From: an uncultured Pseudomonadota bacterium
GTDB taxonomy: Bacteria; Pseudomonadota; Alphaproteobacteria; Rs-D84
Direction of reading: 5' to 3'
DNA: 49,953 bases
Assembly (NCBI GenBank): GCA_947303585.1
Contig: CAMYYT010000005.1
Location: 1 to 49,953 of the forward strand
Shown here: positions 1-9,778 of the stretch, piece by piece
Layout: every line of letters begins with the position of its first letter
Numbering within the stretch: position 1 is the first letter of the stretch
The notes under the pieces: generated by a model
Seen by the model: only the letters and a program-made list of their open reading frames with translations
The model's database searches: none
Told to the model about the DNA's origin: nothing
Position numbers and translations under genes: made by a program

Positions 1-3000
1 AGTTTTTTGCAAACTCCGCTTCCTGATTTAGTTGAAATTCAGTATAATTCTTACAGAGATTTCTTACAGGCAGATGTAGCCCCAGAAAACAGAAAAAATA
101 TTGGGCTGCAAAATGTTTTCAAATCTATGTTCCCAATTAAAGACTATGCGGGAATTGCAGATTTGGAATTCATTGAATATACATTGGATAAACCTGTATA
201 TAATGTACAAGAATGTATGTTGCGTAATATGACATATTCCAGCAAACTGAAATTGAAGCTGAGATTGATTTTATGGGATATCGCGGAAGATGGTAAAAAA
301 TCTTTGCGTGATATCAAAGAACAAGAAATATTTATGGGCGATGTTCCGTTAATGACAGAACGTGGAAGTTTTATCGCTGCTGGTGTGGAACGCGTTGTTG
401 TGTCGCAGATGCATCGTGCCCAAGGTGTCGTATTTGGAACAACAAAAGAAGCAAAAGTTGCTGGTAATCCAGAAACATATACTGGACGCATTATTCCAGA
501 ACATGGTTCTTGGATTGATTTTGAAGAATCCAAAGGAATTATTTATGTTCGTATTGATCGCAGACGCAAAATACCTGCAACAGTTTTGTTGCGTTGTTTG
601 CCTTCAAAAGAAGATGAAAAGAAATTTGCTGCTGATCCACGCAAACCAAACATCAATGGTATGAGTCCGGAAGAAATTTTATCTACATTCTATAAACAAA
701 TTCCATTATCATTTGATGGTAAATTGTGGGTTGGCGATACGAATGTCTTTGAAGGTTTAGATAAATATCGTTTGAATTATGATTTGATTAATCCAAAAGA
801 CAAGAAAATTTTGGCATCCAAGGGTGATCGTTTGAACGCGAAACGTTTGGCAAAAATCGTTTCTGCATCTAAACAATTTGGTATTGAACGTGATGCTTTG
901 ATTGGTGAATATTTGTTCAGCGCGGTTAAAAATGGCGATGAAGTATTGTTTGCTGAAGGTACAGAAATCACAGATGAAGTATTAAACGAATTGGAAAAAT
1001 TGGGTGTAAAAAACATCTCGTTAATTTCTATCGATAATACAACTATTTCTGCACATATGCGTAATACTTTGGTTGCGGATAAAACATCAAGTCGTGAAGA
1101 AGCTTTGATTGCGATATACGATTTGGTACGTCCGGGCGAACGTCCAACTTTGGAAGCGGCAATCAATTTGTTCTTGCGTCAAGGTTTTGATGCTGCATAT
1201 TATGATTTGTCAGCGGTTGGTCGTTTCAAAATGAACAAACGTTTGAAAATTGATTCAGGTAAAAAACCAGAAGACGAACGCACATTGACCAAGACTGATT
1301 TCTTGGCTGTGTTAAAGACTTTGACAAATATTATTGATCACAAAGATGTGATAGATGATATTGATAATTTGTCTAATCGTCGTGTTCGTGCTGTGGGTGA
1401 ATTATTTGAACAAACTTTCCGTAATGGTATGTTGCGTATTGAAAGATTGGTTCGTGAAAGTTTGACTTCTCCAAATATTGCGACAATGCAACCTCAAGAT
1501 GTTATCAACGCAAAACCGTTGATGTCTTTGGTATCTGAATTTTTGGGAACATCTCAGTTGTCTCAATTTATGGATTCGTATAACCCATTGGCCGAAGTAG
1601 AACACAAACGTCTTATTTCTGCATTAGGACCTGGTGGTTTGAATCGTGAACGCGCTGGTATTGATGTCCGCGACGTGCATCCAACTCATTATGGAAGATT
1701 GTGTCCAATTCACACTCCTGAAGGTGCGAACATTGGTTTGATTTCTCACTTGTCTGCATATGCACGCGTGAATCCTTATGGATTTATTGAAACACCTTAC
1801 TATGTCGTTAAAAACAGCAAAATTACAGATGAAATGGTGTATTTGACTGCCGATGAAGAATTGGGTCATAAAATTGCCCAAGGAAACACACCAACAACAA
1901 ATTCTGGCGTTTTGGCTGAAGATATGGTGACGGCGCGCGTAGATGGCGAATTTACAATGGTTCCAAAAGAAGAAATTGATTTAATCGACGTGGCGCCTCG
2001 TCAAGTTGTATCTATTGCGACAGGTTTGATACCTTTCGTTGCTAACGACGACGCGAACCGTGCATTGATGGGATCGAACATGCAACGTCAAGGTGTTCCA
2101 TTAATGCGTGTCGAAGCACCACTTGTAGGAACAGGTATTGAACGCGAAGTTGCACGTGATTCCAGAACGGGTAAGGTTGCAAAACATAGCGGTATCGTGG
2201 AATCAGTAGACGCAAATCGTATTGTGGTTAAATGTATGAATTCACGTAATGTCGTGACAGGTGTAGATATTTACAACTTGGAAAAATTTGGTCGTTCTAA
2301 TGGTGAAACATTGGTTCATCAAAAACCATTGGTTCACGTTGGTGACAGAATTTCTGCTGGCGACATTATTGCAGATGGTTCATCTATGAATTATGGTGAA
2401 TTGGCTTTGGGACGTAATGTCTTGGTTGCATTTGTGCCATGGCGTGGTTATAACTACGAAGATGCTATCGTGATTTCTGAACGCATTTCTCGTGACGATG
2501 TTTATACATCTATCAAGATTGTAGAAAAAGAAATCAAATTGCGTGATACCCAACTGGGACCAGAAAGCTTTACTCGCGATATTCCAAATGTAGGTGAAGA
2601 AGCGTTAAAGAACTTGGATGAATCTGGTATTATCTATGTTGGCGCCCGCGTGAAACAAGGTGATATTTTGGTTGGTCGTGTTTCTCCAAAATCTGAAACA
2701 TTATTGACCCCAGAAGAAGCTTTGTTGCGTAACATCTTTGGTGAAAAAGCTTTGAATGTAAAAGATACTTCATTAAAGGTCGGACCAAACGAAGAAGGAA
2801 CAGTCATTGGTGTTAATGTTTTGACGCGTCACGGTGTTAAAAAAGACGACAGAACACAAATGATTGAATTGCAAAAAATCGAAACTATTAACAAACAACG
2901 CGATGAAGAAACAGCGATTGTTGAAAAAGGTTTTGCAGATCAAATCTTCCAGTTGGCTGAAAACGCTACGATTTCCGCAGGCACAGGCAGTTTGAAACCG

Positions 3001-4098
3001 TTTGTTGGTAAAAAATTGACAGCCGAAGTGTTCGAAGGTATTCGTGCATCTGACATGAAAAAATTGGTTGTATCTAACAAAGAAATTCAAGCCAAGATTG
3101 ATGAATTACGTGAACAACATATTTTGAAATTGAAAGACTTGAATGATCGCGCTGATGCTGAAATTGCAAAAGCAACAGAAAGCACAGCTTTGGGTGCGGG
3201 TGTTTTGAAAGAAGTCAAAGTTTACATCGCACACAAAATGAAATTGCAACCAGGTGATAAAATGGCTGGTCGTCATGGAAACAAAGGTATTGTATCCCGT
3301 GTTGTTCCTATTGAAGATATGCCACATATGGAAGACGGAACACCTGTTGATATCGTATTGAACCCACTTGGTGTGCCAAGCCGTATGAATATTGGTCAGA
3401 TATTTGAAACTCACCTTGGTATGGCTGCAAGAACACTAGGTCAACAGATTGGCGAAGTTTTGGACGAAGTAAAACAAAAACGCGCTGTGACGGACGATTT
3501 ACGCGCAATTATGGGCAAGATTTACGGCAAACAAGTTGCTGAAAAATTAGAAAAAATGACAGATACAGATGTCCGCGCCCAAGCAGCATTGTTGCGTAAT
3601 GGTGTTCCAATGGCGACTCCAACATTTGATGGTGCAACACCAGAAGAAATCAAAGCAATGTTAAAATTGGCTAAATTACCAGAATCTGGACAATTTACAT
3701 TGTATGATGGTGTAACTGGTGAAAAATTTGCCCGTCCAGTAACGGTTGGTGTAATGTACATGATGAAATTGCATCACTTGGTTGATGAAAAGATTCATGC
3801 TCGTTCAACCGGTAATTATTCTTTGGTCACACAACAACCGCTTTCCGGAAAAGCGCACATGGGTGGTCAGAGACTTGGAGAAATGGAAGTTTGGGCATTG
3901 GAAGCACATGGTGCGGCACACCTGTTGCGCGAAATGTTAACGGTTAAATCTGACGATATTGTTGGAAGAAATAAAATGTACGAAGCAATTATTTCTGGAA
4001 ACAACGATATTCAAATGGGAACACCAGAAGCATTTAATGTTTTGGTGCGCGAATTGCGCGGTCTAGGTTTGGCGTTAAACCCAAAGAAAATGGATTAG
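1..4098 (+). CDS. rpoB: RNA polymerase beta subunit, 5' end missing
   Basis: Beta subunit of DNA-directed RNA polymerase; with beta' it forms the catalytic core. The frame is open from base 1. The TTG at base 7 used by the ORF track is probably not the true start, because proteobacterial RpoB begins roughly 20 residues earlier, so the gene runs in from outside the window. Recognisable parts are the rifampicin cluster region (SQLSQFMD, then HKRLISALGPGG), the CPIHTPEGANIGL segment, HGNKGIVSRVVP, and the C-terminal clamp region GKAHMGGQRLGEMEVWALE. About 1365 residues are present, normal for alphaproteobacteria. The residue matching E. coli Arg529 is Leu. Ends in TAG and is followed after 77 bases by rpoC, the standard rpoBC order. 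Confidence 0.98.
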   Translation, partial: SFLQTPLPDLVEIQYNSYRDFLQADVAPENRKNIGLQNVFKSMFPIKDYAGIADLEFIEYTLDKPVYNVQECMLRNMTYSSKLKLKLRLILWDIAEDGKKSLRDIKEQEIFMGDVPLMTERGSFIAAGVERVVVSQMHRAQGVVFGTTKEAKVAGNPETYTGRIIPEHGSWIDFEESKGIIYVRIDRRRKIPATVLLRCLPSKEDEKKFAADPRKPNINGMSPEEILSTFYKQIPLSFDGKLWVGDTNVFEGLDKYRLNYDLINPKDKKILASKGDRLNAKRLAKIVSASKQFGIERDALIGEYLFSAVKNGDEVLFAEGTEITDEVLNELEKLGVKNISLISIDNTTISAHMRNTLVADKTSSREEALIAIYDLVRPGERPTLEAAINLFLRQGFDAAYYDLSAVGRFKMNKRLKIDSGKKPEDERTLTKTDFLAVLKTLTNIIDHKDVIDDIDNLSNRRVRAVGELFEQTFRNGMLRIERLVRESLTSPNIATMQPQDVINAKPLMSLVSEFLGTSQLSQFMDSYNPLAEVEHKRLISALGPGGLNRERAGIDVRDVHPTHYGRLCPIHTPEGANIGLISHLSAYARVNPYGFIETPYYVVKNSKITDEMVYLTADEELGHKIAQGNTPTTNSGVLAEDMVTARVDGEFTMVPKEEIDLIDVAPRQVVSIATGLIPFVANDDANRALMGSNMQRQGVPLMRVEAPLVGTGIEREVARDSRTGKVAKHSGIVESVDANRIVVKCMNSRNVVTGVDIYNLEKFGRSNGETLVHQKPLVHVGDRISAGDIIADGSSMNYGELALGRNVLVAFVPWRGYNYEDAIVISERISRDDVYTSIKIVEKEIKLRDTQLGPESFTRDIPNVGEEALKNLDESGIIYVGARVKQGDILVGRVSPKSETLLTPEEALLRNIFGEKALNVKDTSLKVGPNEEGTVIGVNVLTRHGVKKDDRTQMIELQKIETINKQRDEETAIVEKGFADQIFQLAENATISAGTGSLKPFVGKKLTAEVFEGIRASDMKKLVVSNKEIQAKIDELREQHILKLKDLNDRADAEIAKATESTALGAGVLKEVKVYIAHKMKLQPGDKMAGRHGNKGIVSRVVPIEDMPHMEDGTPVDIVLNPLGVPSRMNIGQIFETHLGMAARTLGQQIGEVLDEVKQKRAVTDDLRAIMGKIYGKQVAEKLEKMTDTDVRAQAALLRNGVPMATPTFDGATPEEIKAMLKLAKLPESGQFTLYDGVTGEKFARPVTVGVMYMMKLHHLVDEKIHARSTGNYSLVTQQPLSGKAHMGGQRLGEMEVWALEAHGAAHLLREMLTVKSDDIVGRNKMYEAIISGNNDIQMGTPEAFNVLVRELRGLGLALNPKKMD

Positions 4099-4140
4099 TG
4101 GCCCGGCCATCAGGCAGTTGAAAAATTGCCTGCGGGCCAC
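4098..4140 (+). promoter_or_regulatory. stem-loop between rpoB and rpoC
   Basis: An outer stem GTGGCCCG/CGGGCCAC encloses a second stem CAGGCA/TGCCTG with an A-rich loop. No T run follows, so it is not a classical terminator. It may be an RNA processing or stability element between the two cistrons. The stem is seen directly; the role is inferred. Confidence 0.5.
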
Positions 4141-4175
4141 AGGCACTTTTAGTGACTTAAAAGGAGCAAAAACAC

Positions 4176-7100
4176 ATGACAAATATGTTGCAAAAGATAT
4201 TTGGACAAATAGAAACCAAGGAACAATTTGATGCTTTGCGTATTTCTATTGCGTCCCCAGAAGAAATTCTGTCGTGGTCTCATGGTGAGGTTAAAAAACC
4301 AGAAACCATCAATTATCATTCCTTGAAACCAGAAGCAGAAGGTTTGTTCTGTCAACAAATTTTCGGTCCGGTCAAAGATTACGAATGTGCATGCGGAAAA
4401 TATAAACGTATTAAATTCCGTGGTGTTGTTTGTGAACGTTGCGGGGTCGAAGTGGGGTCTTCTGCTGTACGTCGTGAACGTATGGGGCATATCAAATTGG
4501 CGATTCCTGTGGCGCATACATGGTTTTTACGCGAAGGAAAAATCGCTACATTGTTAAACAATTTGCCACAAAAGAAATTAGAACAAGTTATTTCTTATGA
4601 TGCATATATTGTGACCGAACCAGGTCTTACTAGTTTGAAACAATACGATGTTATCAGTGAAGATGAATACCAGGCTGCTATTGAAGAATTTGGTGAAGAT
4701 TCTTTCCATGTTGGTATCGGCGCCGAAGGTATTCGTTCTATAATTGCGAATCTTGATATGGGTGATGAAAGAACCCGTCTGCGTGCAGAATTAGCAGAAA
4801 CAAAATCAGAATCGAAACGCAAATCTATTATCAAACAATTGAAATTGGTTGAATCTTTCTTGGATTCCAAGACAGAACCACAATGGATGTTGCCTGATAT
4901 TATACCTGTGATTCCACCAGATATGCGTCCACTTGTAAATTTGGATGCTGGGCACGTTGCGTCATCTGATTTGAACGATTTGTATCGTCGTGTGATTATC
5001 CGTAATAATCGTTTGAAAAGATTTATGGAAATGCATGCTCCTGAAATTATTGTTCGCAATGAAAAACGTATGTTACAAGAAGCAGTAGATTCCTTGTTTG
5101 ATAACGGACACAAGGCTCGTCCAATGGTTTCACAAAACCGTCGTCCATTGAAATCTTTGTCTGATTCTTTGCGTGGAAAACAAGGTCGTTTCCGTATGAA
5201 TATGTTGGGTAAACGTGTAGATTATTCTGGACGTAGTGTTATTACACCTGGGCCAACACTTCGTATGCACCAAGTTGGTTTGCCAAAAACGATGGCATTA
5301 GAATTGTTCAAACCATTTGTTTTTGCAAAATTAATGGCTGGTGATTATGCGAACACATTGAAGACTGCTCGCAGAATGGTTGAAAATGGCGAAGACATTG
5401 TGTGGGAAATTTTGGAAAAGGTTATTTATCAACATCCAGTGTTGTTAAACCGCGCTCCATCTTTGCATAGATTGTCATTGATTGCGTTTGAACCGGTTTT
5501 GATAGAAGGTAAAGCAATTCGTTTGCATCCATTGGTTTGCGCTGGGTTTAACGCGGACTTTGACGGAGACCAGATGTCCGTGCACGTTCCTATTTCTTTG
5601 GAAGCACAACTTGAAGCGCGCACATTAATGTTGTCTACAAATAATGTGTTATCGCCTGCAAACGGTGAACCAATGACAGTTCCTTCACAAGACATGGTTT
5701 TGGGTGTTTACTATATATCTTTGATTAATGGTGAACACGATGAAAAGAAATCACCGCGTTTTGTAAATATGGACGAAGTTAAATTGGCATTGGAAAACAA
5801 AACAATCACTTTGCATACACCAATTTATGCGCGTGTAAACGGCAAATTGTATGCCACTACCGCAGGTCGTATGATATTGGGAGAATTGTTGCCAAAATCT
5901 GATAAAATGCCATTTGATTTGGTAAACAAAGTTATGCCAAAGAAAGAAATCAAAAAATTGTTGGCTACTGCTTATGAAAACTGTGGTGACAAAGCGATGA
6001 TTTTATTGGCAGACGCTTTGAAAGATACTGGCTTTGAACAAGCAGTACGCAGTGGTATTTCCATTGGTTTTGATGATGTTGTTATTCCAGAAGATAAACA
6101 AGCGATTATCGAAAAATCAGAAAAAGCAGCTGCAGAAATCGAAGAACAATACCAAAACGGTTTGTTGTCTGGGGGTGAACGTCATAATAAATTGATTGAC
6201 CTTTGGATGCATACAACTGATGAATTGGGTGACAAGGCTTACGCTTCGTTAGGTAATACCAAAGGTGATAATTGGAATTCGATTCATATGATGGCTTTGT
6301 CTGGCGCTCGTGGATCCAAAGGTCAGATTCAACAGTTGGCAGGTATGCGTGGTATGATGCAGAAGCCAGACGGTTCGATTATCGAAGTTCCAATTATTTC
6401 GAACTTTAAAGAAGGTCTGACCATGTCTGAATACTTTACATCCACACACGGTGCGCGTAAAGGTATGTCGGATACGGCTTTGAAGACGGCTACTGCTGGG
6501 TATTTGACACGTCGTTTGGTTGATTTGGCTATTAACACAGTCATCACAGAACACGATTGTGGAACACACGAATTCATTACTGCAAAACCAGTATACCAAG
6601 GTTCAACATTATCTGTTGCGTTGGGTGATGTGGTTCTGGGACGCACAGCAGCACACGATGTTATACATCCATTGACCAAAGAAGTCATTGTAAAGGCTGG
6701 TGATTTGATTACAAAATCAGCAGCGCGTCAAATCAATGAATCTGGTCTTCCAAGCGTTGATATTCGCAGCGTTTTAACATGCCAAAGTGATGGTTTGTGT
6801 GCAAAATGTTATGGTATGGATTTGTCCAGAAACGCGTTGGTACACGTTGGCGAAGCGGTTGGTTTGGTTGCTGGTCAATCTATTGGTGAACCTGGAACTC
6901 AGTTGACATTGCGTACCTTCCACATTGGTGGTGTTGCCGAAGGTAATTCTGAATCGCACTTTATTGAAATGCCTGTATCTGGCACAATCAAATTGGAAAA
7001 TGTAAACACAATTACAAATTCTGTTGGTCGTGTAGTAGTTTTGTCTCGTACAGGTAAAATTGGTGTCATAGACAAAGACGGCAAAGAATTATTCTCGACA

Positions 7101-8288
7101 GCGTTGCCTTATGCATCTATGTTGTTGGTTAACGATGGTGATAAAGTCGAAAAAGGTCAAAAAGTTGCAGAATGGGATCCATACTCTAATACAATTATCG
7201 CGGAAAAAGATGGTATTGTGTCATACAATGATTTGATTGAAAATGTCTCTTACCAAGAAGAAATTGACGCGGTAACGGGTATTACTTCTCGCAAGGTTAT
7301 CAATTGGAAAACAAATACCAAGAAAGCATTGAACCCATCTATCAGATTGGTTGATGAAAACGGTAATGTGATTTCATTGGGTGGCAAGAAAATAGCTGAA
7401 TATTTATTGCCAACATATTCGACATTAAATGTTCCAAACGGCGAAAAGATTCATGCTGGTGACATTTTGGCTCGTATTCCTGTTCAAACCAAAAAGACAG
7501 GCGATATTACCGGTGGTCTTCCACGCGTTGAAGAATTATTGGAAATCCGTCGTCCTGCGAACCCAGCGTTATTGGCTGAAATTGACGGAACAGTCGAATT
7601 AGAAGATGCGAAATCAAAGATTATAATTCGTATTGAACCAACAGACGGAACTGCCCCGGTTGAATATGCTGTTCCAAAAGGAACAAACTTGTTGGTCCGC
7701 AGCGGCGACATGGTTCGCAAAGCTGATAAATTGGTCGATGGTGATCCTGTTCCACAAGACATCTTGCGTATCTTGGGTCAAAAAGCATTGGCGCAATTTA
7801 TGGTGGAACAAGTTCAACAAGTTTATCGCTTGCAGGGTGTGTCCATCAATGACAAACATATTGAAATTTTGATACGTGAAATGACTCGTCGTGTAGAAGT
7901 AAGCGATCCTGGTGATACTTCCTTCTTGGGCGGTGCGGTTGTTGACCGTGTTGATTTTGAAGAAGAAAATGCTCGTGTTGCCAAAGACGGTGGCCGTGTT
8001 GCTACAGCTTCTCAGGTCTTGGTTGGTTTGACACGTGCGTCCCTGACATCTCGTTCGTTTATATCCAATGCATCGTTCCAACAAACAACAAAAGTGTTGG
8101 TAGATGCGGCAATCAGCGGTTCTACGGACAGATTGATTGGTGTAAACGAAAACTTGATTGTTGGTCGTCTGATTCCAATTGGAACAGGTGCATATGTTCG
8201 TCGCGTTCGTGAAATTGCCAAAGAAGAAGAAAAAGCTGAAAAATTGGCACGCGAAGGTGGAAAACAACAACAGTTGTTGGATATATAA
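4176..8288 (+). CDS. rpoC: RNA polymerase beta' subunit
   Basis: Largest RNA polymerase subunit, carrying the catalytic magnesium. Seen in order: the N-terminal zinc-binding segment CACGKYKRIKFRGVVCERCG; the catalytic loop NADFDGDQM at about residues 459-467, with the three aspartates intact; the bridge-helix and trigger-loop region (GARGSKGQIQQLAGMRG, later TSTHGARKGMSDTALKTA); the second zinc site (TEHDCGTHEF and CQSDGLCAKC); and a charged C-terminal tail ending in LLDI. The length of 1370 residues is normal. The start has a good ribosome site (AAGGAG, 9 bases upstream). Transcribed with rpoB. Confidence 0.98.
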   Translation: MTNMLQKIFGQIETKEQFDALRISIASPEEILSWSHGEVKKPETINYHSLKPEAEGLFCQQIFGPVKDYECACGKYKRIKFRGVVCERCGVEVGSSAVRRERMGHIKLAIPVAHTWFLREGKIATLLNNLPQKKLEQVISYDAYIVTEPGLTSLKQYDVISEDEYQAAIEEFGEDSFHVGIGAEGIRSIIANLDMGDERTRLRAELAETKSESKRKSIIKQLKLVESFLDSKTEPQWMLPDIIPVIPPDMRPLVNLDAGHVASSDLNDLYRRVIIRNNRLKRFMEMHAPEIIVRNEKRMLQEAVDSLFDNGHKARPMVSQNRRPLKSLSDSLRGKQGRFRMNMLGKRVDYSGRSVITPGPTLRMHQVGLPKTMALELFKPFVFAKLMAGDYANTLKTARRMVENGEDIVWEILEKVIYQHPVLLNRAPSLHRLSLIAFEPVLIEGKAIRLHPLVCAGFNADFDGDQMSVHVPISLEAQLEARTLMLSTNNVLSPANGEPMTVPSQDMVLGVYYISLINGEHDEKKSPRFVNMDEVKLALENKTITLHTPIYARVNGKLYATTAGRMILGELLPKSDKMPFDLVNKVMPKKEIKKLLATAYENCGDKAMILLADALKDTGFEQAVRSGISIGFDDVVIPEDKQAIIEKSEKAAAEIEEQYQNGLLSGGERHNKLIDLWMHTTDELGDKAYASLGNTKGDNWNSIHMMALSGARGSKGQIQQLAGMRGMMQKPDGSIIEVPIISNFKEGLTMSEYFTSTHGARKGMSDTALKTATAGYLTRRLVDLAINTVITEHDCGTHEFITAKPVYQGSTLSVALGDVVLGRTAAHDVIHPLTKEVIVKAGDLITKSAARQINESGLPSVDIRSVLTCQSDGLCAKCYGMDLSRNALVHVGEAVGLVAGQSIGEPGTQLTLRTFHIGGVAEGNSESHFIEMPVSGTIKLENVNTITNSVGRVVVLSRTGKIGVIDKDGKELFSTALPYASMLLVNDGDKVEKGQKVAEWDPYSNTIIAEKDGIVSYNDLIENVSYQEEIDAVTGITSRKVINWKTNTKKALNPSIRLVDENGNVISLGGKKIAEYLLPTYSTLNVPNGEKIHAGDILARIPVQTKKTGDITGGLPRVEELLEIRRPANPALLAEIDGTVELEDAKSKIIIRIEPTDGTAPVEYAVPKGTNLLVRSGDMVRKADKLVDGDPVPQDILRILGQKALAQFMVEQVQQVYRLQGVSINDKHIEILIREMTRRVEVSDPGDTSFLGGAVVDRVDFEEENARVAKDGGRVATASQVLVGLTRASLTSRSFISNASFQQTTKVLVDAAISGSTDRLIGVNENLIVGRLIPIGTGAYVRRVREIAKEEEKAEKLAREGGKQQQLLDI

Positions 8289-8300
8289 TTGAAAACTTGT

Positions 8301-8336
8301 ATACCCGGTTGGCGCGTTTGTGCGACATCCGGGTAT
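8301..8336 (+). terminator. possible rpoC terminator hairpin
   Basis: ATACCCGG pairs with CCGGGTAT 12 bases after the rpoC stop, with weaker pairing inside. The T run after it is poor, so it may be a 3' end-processing or leaky termination structure. Confidence 0.4.
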
Positions 8337-8376
8337 TATAGTGTGTCTGTATAAGAAATTAAGTCTGATTTTTTAC

Positions 8377-8404
8377 TTGCAAATGATTAATAATCAGGTA
8401 GAAT
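8377..8404 (+). promoter_or_regulatory. promoter for rpmF-plsX
   Basis: TTGCAA and TAGAAT with a 16-base spacer, about 30 bases before the rpmF start. It lies after the rpoC hairpin, so rpmF probably has its own transcript. Confidence 0.55.
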
Positions 8405-8433
8405 AAAAGACTGTAAAATAAAAGGATTGTAAA

Positions 8434-8583
8434 ATGGCAACTCCAAAAAGTAAAACAAGTAAAGCTCGTTCTGCGCAACGTCGTTCACACGATGCATTGA
8501 CAGCTATGCCGGTATCAGTATGCAAAAAATGTGGCGAAAAGAAACGTCCACATCATGTTTGCCCTGCGTGCGGATCTAAATAA
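8434..8583 (+). CDS. rpmF: 50S ribosomal protein L32
   Basis: A 49-residue protein, too short for the ORF track, beginning MATPKSKTSKARSAQRRSH and carrying the L32 zinc ribbon with two C-x2-C pairs (CKKCGEKKRPHHVCPACG). It is a component of the large ribosomal subunit. An AAAGGA ribosome site precedes the ATG. It sits directly before plsX, the rpmF-plsX order conserved in many bacteria. All four zinc-ligand cysteines are present. Confidence 0.95.
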   Translation: MATPKSKTSKARSAQRRSHDALTAMPVSVCKKCGEKKRPHHVCPACGSK

Positions 8584-8602
8584 TACTTGGAAAAGGAATT
8601 AA

Positions 8603-8642
8603 AAAGGGGGCAGGGATAATTTATCCGTGTTCCCTTTTTTTA
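8603..8642 (+). terminator. terminator or attenuator between rpmF and plsX
   Basis: AAAGGG pairs with CCCTTT around an inner GGATA/TATCC hairpin, followed by seven T. It lies immediately before plsX, so it should reduce read-through from rpmF into plsX. It also occupies the place where a plsX ribosome site would be. Confidence 0.6.
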
Positions 8643-8649
8643 TATTAAA

Positions 8650-9723
8650 ATGTCAGAAACAAAAAGAATTATTTCTATAGATGCAATGGGCGGCGATCAT
8701 GCACCGTTGGCTGTTCTTGGTGGAATTAATCAGTTTTTATATCAATATGGCGAAGAAAGTGTGTTTTTCCGCCTTTTTGGTAACGAAAAGAAATTGCGTT
8801 CATTGTTAAAGAAATTCCCACGTGTTGCCCGTAATTGTGAGATTATACATGCAAGCGGTGTTATTTCTGGTACGGACAAAGTTCGCGATGTTATTCGTCA
8901 TGCCCAAGACACTTCGATGTATATGGCGGTCAAAGATGTCCGCGAAGGAAACTCTGCCGCGGTTGTATCTGCTGGAAATACTGGCGTTTTGATGGCGTTG
9001 TCGAAATTGGCTTTGAAAACGGTTGATGGTATATCTCGTCCAGCAATCACAACAATGTTGCCATCGGGGGATGGTGATACACGTGTTGTTGGTCTTGATT
9101 TGGGCGCTAATGTCCAATGTGACGAAGAAGTTTTATTTGATTTTGCTATTTTGGGCAGTGTTTACGCTGAAATTATTGGAAAAATGGAACGTCCGCGCGT
9201 TGGTATTTTGAATATCGGCGAAGAAGAAACCAAGGGCAGCGAAACATTGCAACATTTAAACAAAGTTTTAACCGAACATGCCAAAGAATTGCCTTATGAA
9301 TACATTGGCTTTGTAGAGGGTAATGATGTAACCGCTGGAAACGTCCAAGTAGTTGTCACAGATGGCTTTACAGGCAATGTTATGTTAAAAACGGTAGAAG
9401 GTACCGCGAAAATGATTTCTCGCATTGTAAAGGCAAATTACAAGCGTTCGCTATTGGCAATTCTTGGAACATTTTTCCTGATACATTTGTTCAAAAGATT
9501 AAAGAATAAAATTGACCCGCGTTCATATGCTGGGGCTGTGTTTTTGGGGCTTAATGGGTTTTCGATAAAAACGCATGGAAACAGCGACGCGCTTTCTTGG
9601 ACGCATGCCATAGAATATGCGGCAAATCTTTGTAAATCTGATTTTTATGGTATAATTCGTGAAAGAACTGATGCTTTGTCGAATATCAAAGAAGAATTGA
9701 AAAAATCTGAAAAAACAGAATAA
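8650..9723 (+). CDS. plsX: phosphate acyltransferase PlsX
   Basis: PlsX converts acyl-ACP and phosphate to acyl-phosphate, the first step of phosphatidic acid synthesis with PlsY and PlsC, at the membrane surface. The N-terminus IISIDAMGGDHAP is the family hallmark, and SAGNTGVLMALS, NIGEEETKGSE and DGFTGNVMLKTVEG are further conserved blocks. The length of 357 residues is typical. No ribosome-binding sequence is visible before the ATG; the upstream bases belong to the T run of the preceding hairpin. In many proteobacteria fabH and ihfA follow. Here transcription ends at a hairpin, fabH is absent, and an ihf gene lies 16 kb away. Confidence 0.95.
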   Translation: MSETKRIISIDAMGGDHAPLAVLGGINQFLYQYGEESVFFRLFGNEKKLRSLLKKFPRVARNCEIIHASGVISGTDKVRDVIRHAQDTSMYMAVKDVREGNSAAVVSAGNTGVLMALSKLALKTVDGISRPAITTMLPSGDGDTRVVGLDLGANVQCDEEVLFDFAILGSVYAEIIGKMERPRVGILNIGEEETKGSETLQHLNKVLTEHAKELPYEYIGFVEGNDVTAGNVQVVVTDGFTGNVMLKTVEGTAKMISRIVKANYKRSLLAILGTFFLIHLFKRLKNKIDPRSYAGAVFLGLNGFSIKTHGNSDALSWTHAIEYAANLCKSDFYGIIRERTDALSNIKEELKKSEKTE

Positions 9724-9758
9724 AAAAAACGCCATATGAAAAATATGGCGTTTTTTAT
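9724..9758. terminator. bidirectional terminator
   Basis: AACGCCATAT/ATATGGCGTT with A and T runs on either side, placed between the convergent plsX gene and the large Cys-rich gene. It fits termination in both directions. Confidence 0.85.
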
Positions 9759-9778
9759 TTTGTTGTCTTTTATTATGG

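Noticed and set aside
7614-8270. 218-residue minus-strand ORF inside rpoC
   Set aside because: Antisense to a certain gene; composition (Phe, Cys, Asn-rich) is that expected from the reverse of rpoC codons and there is no start signal.
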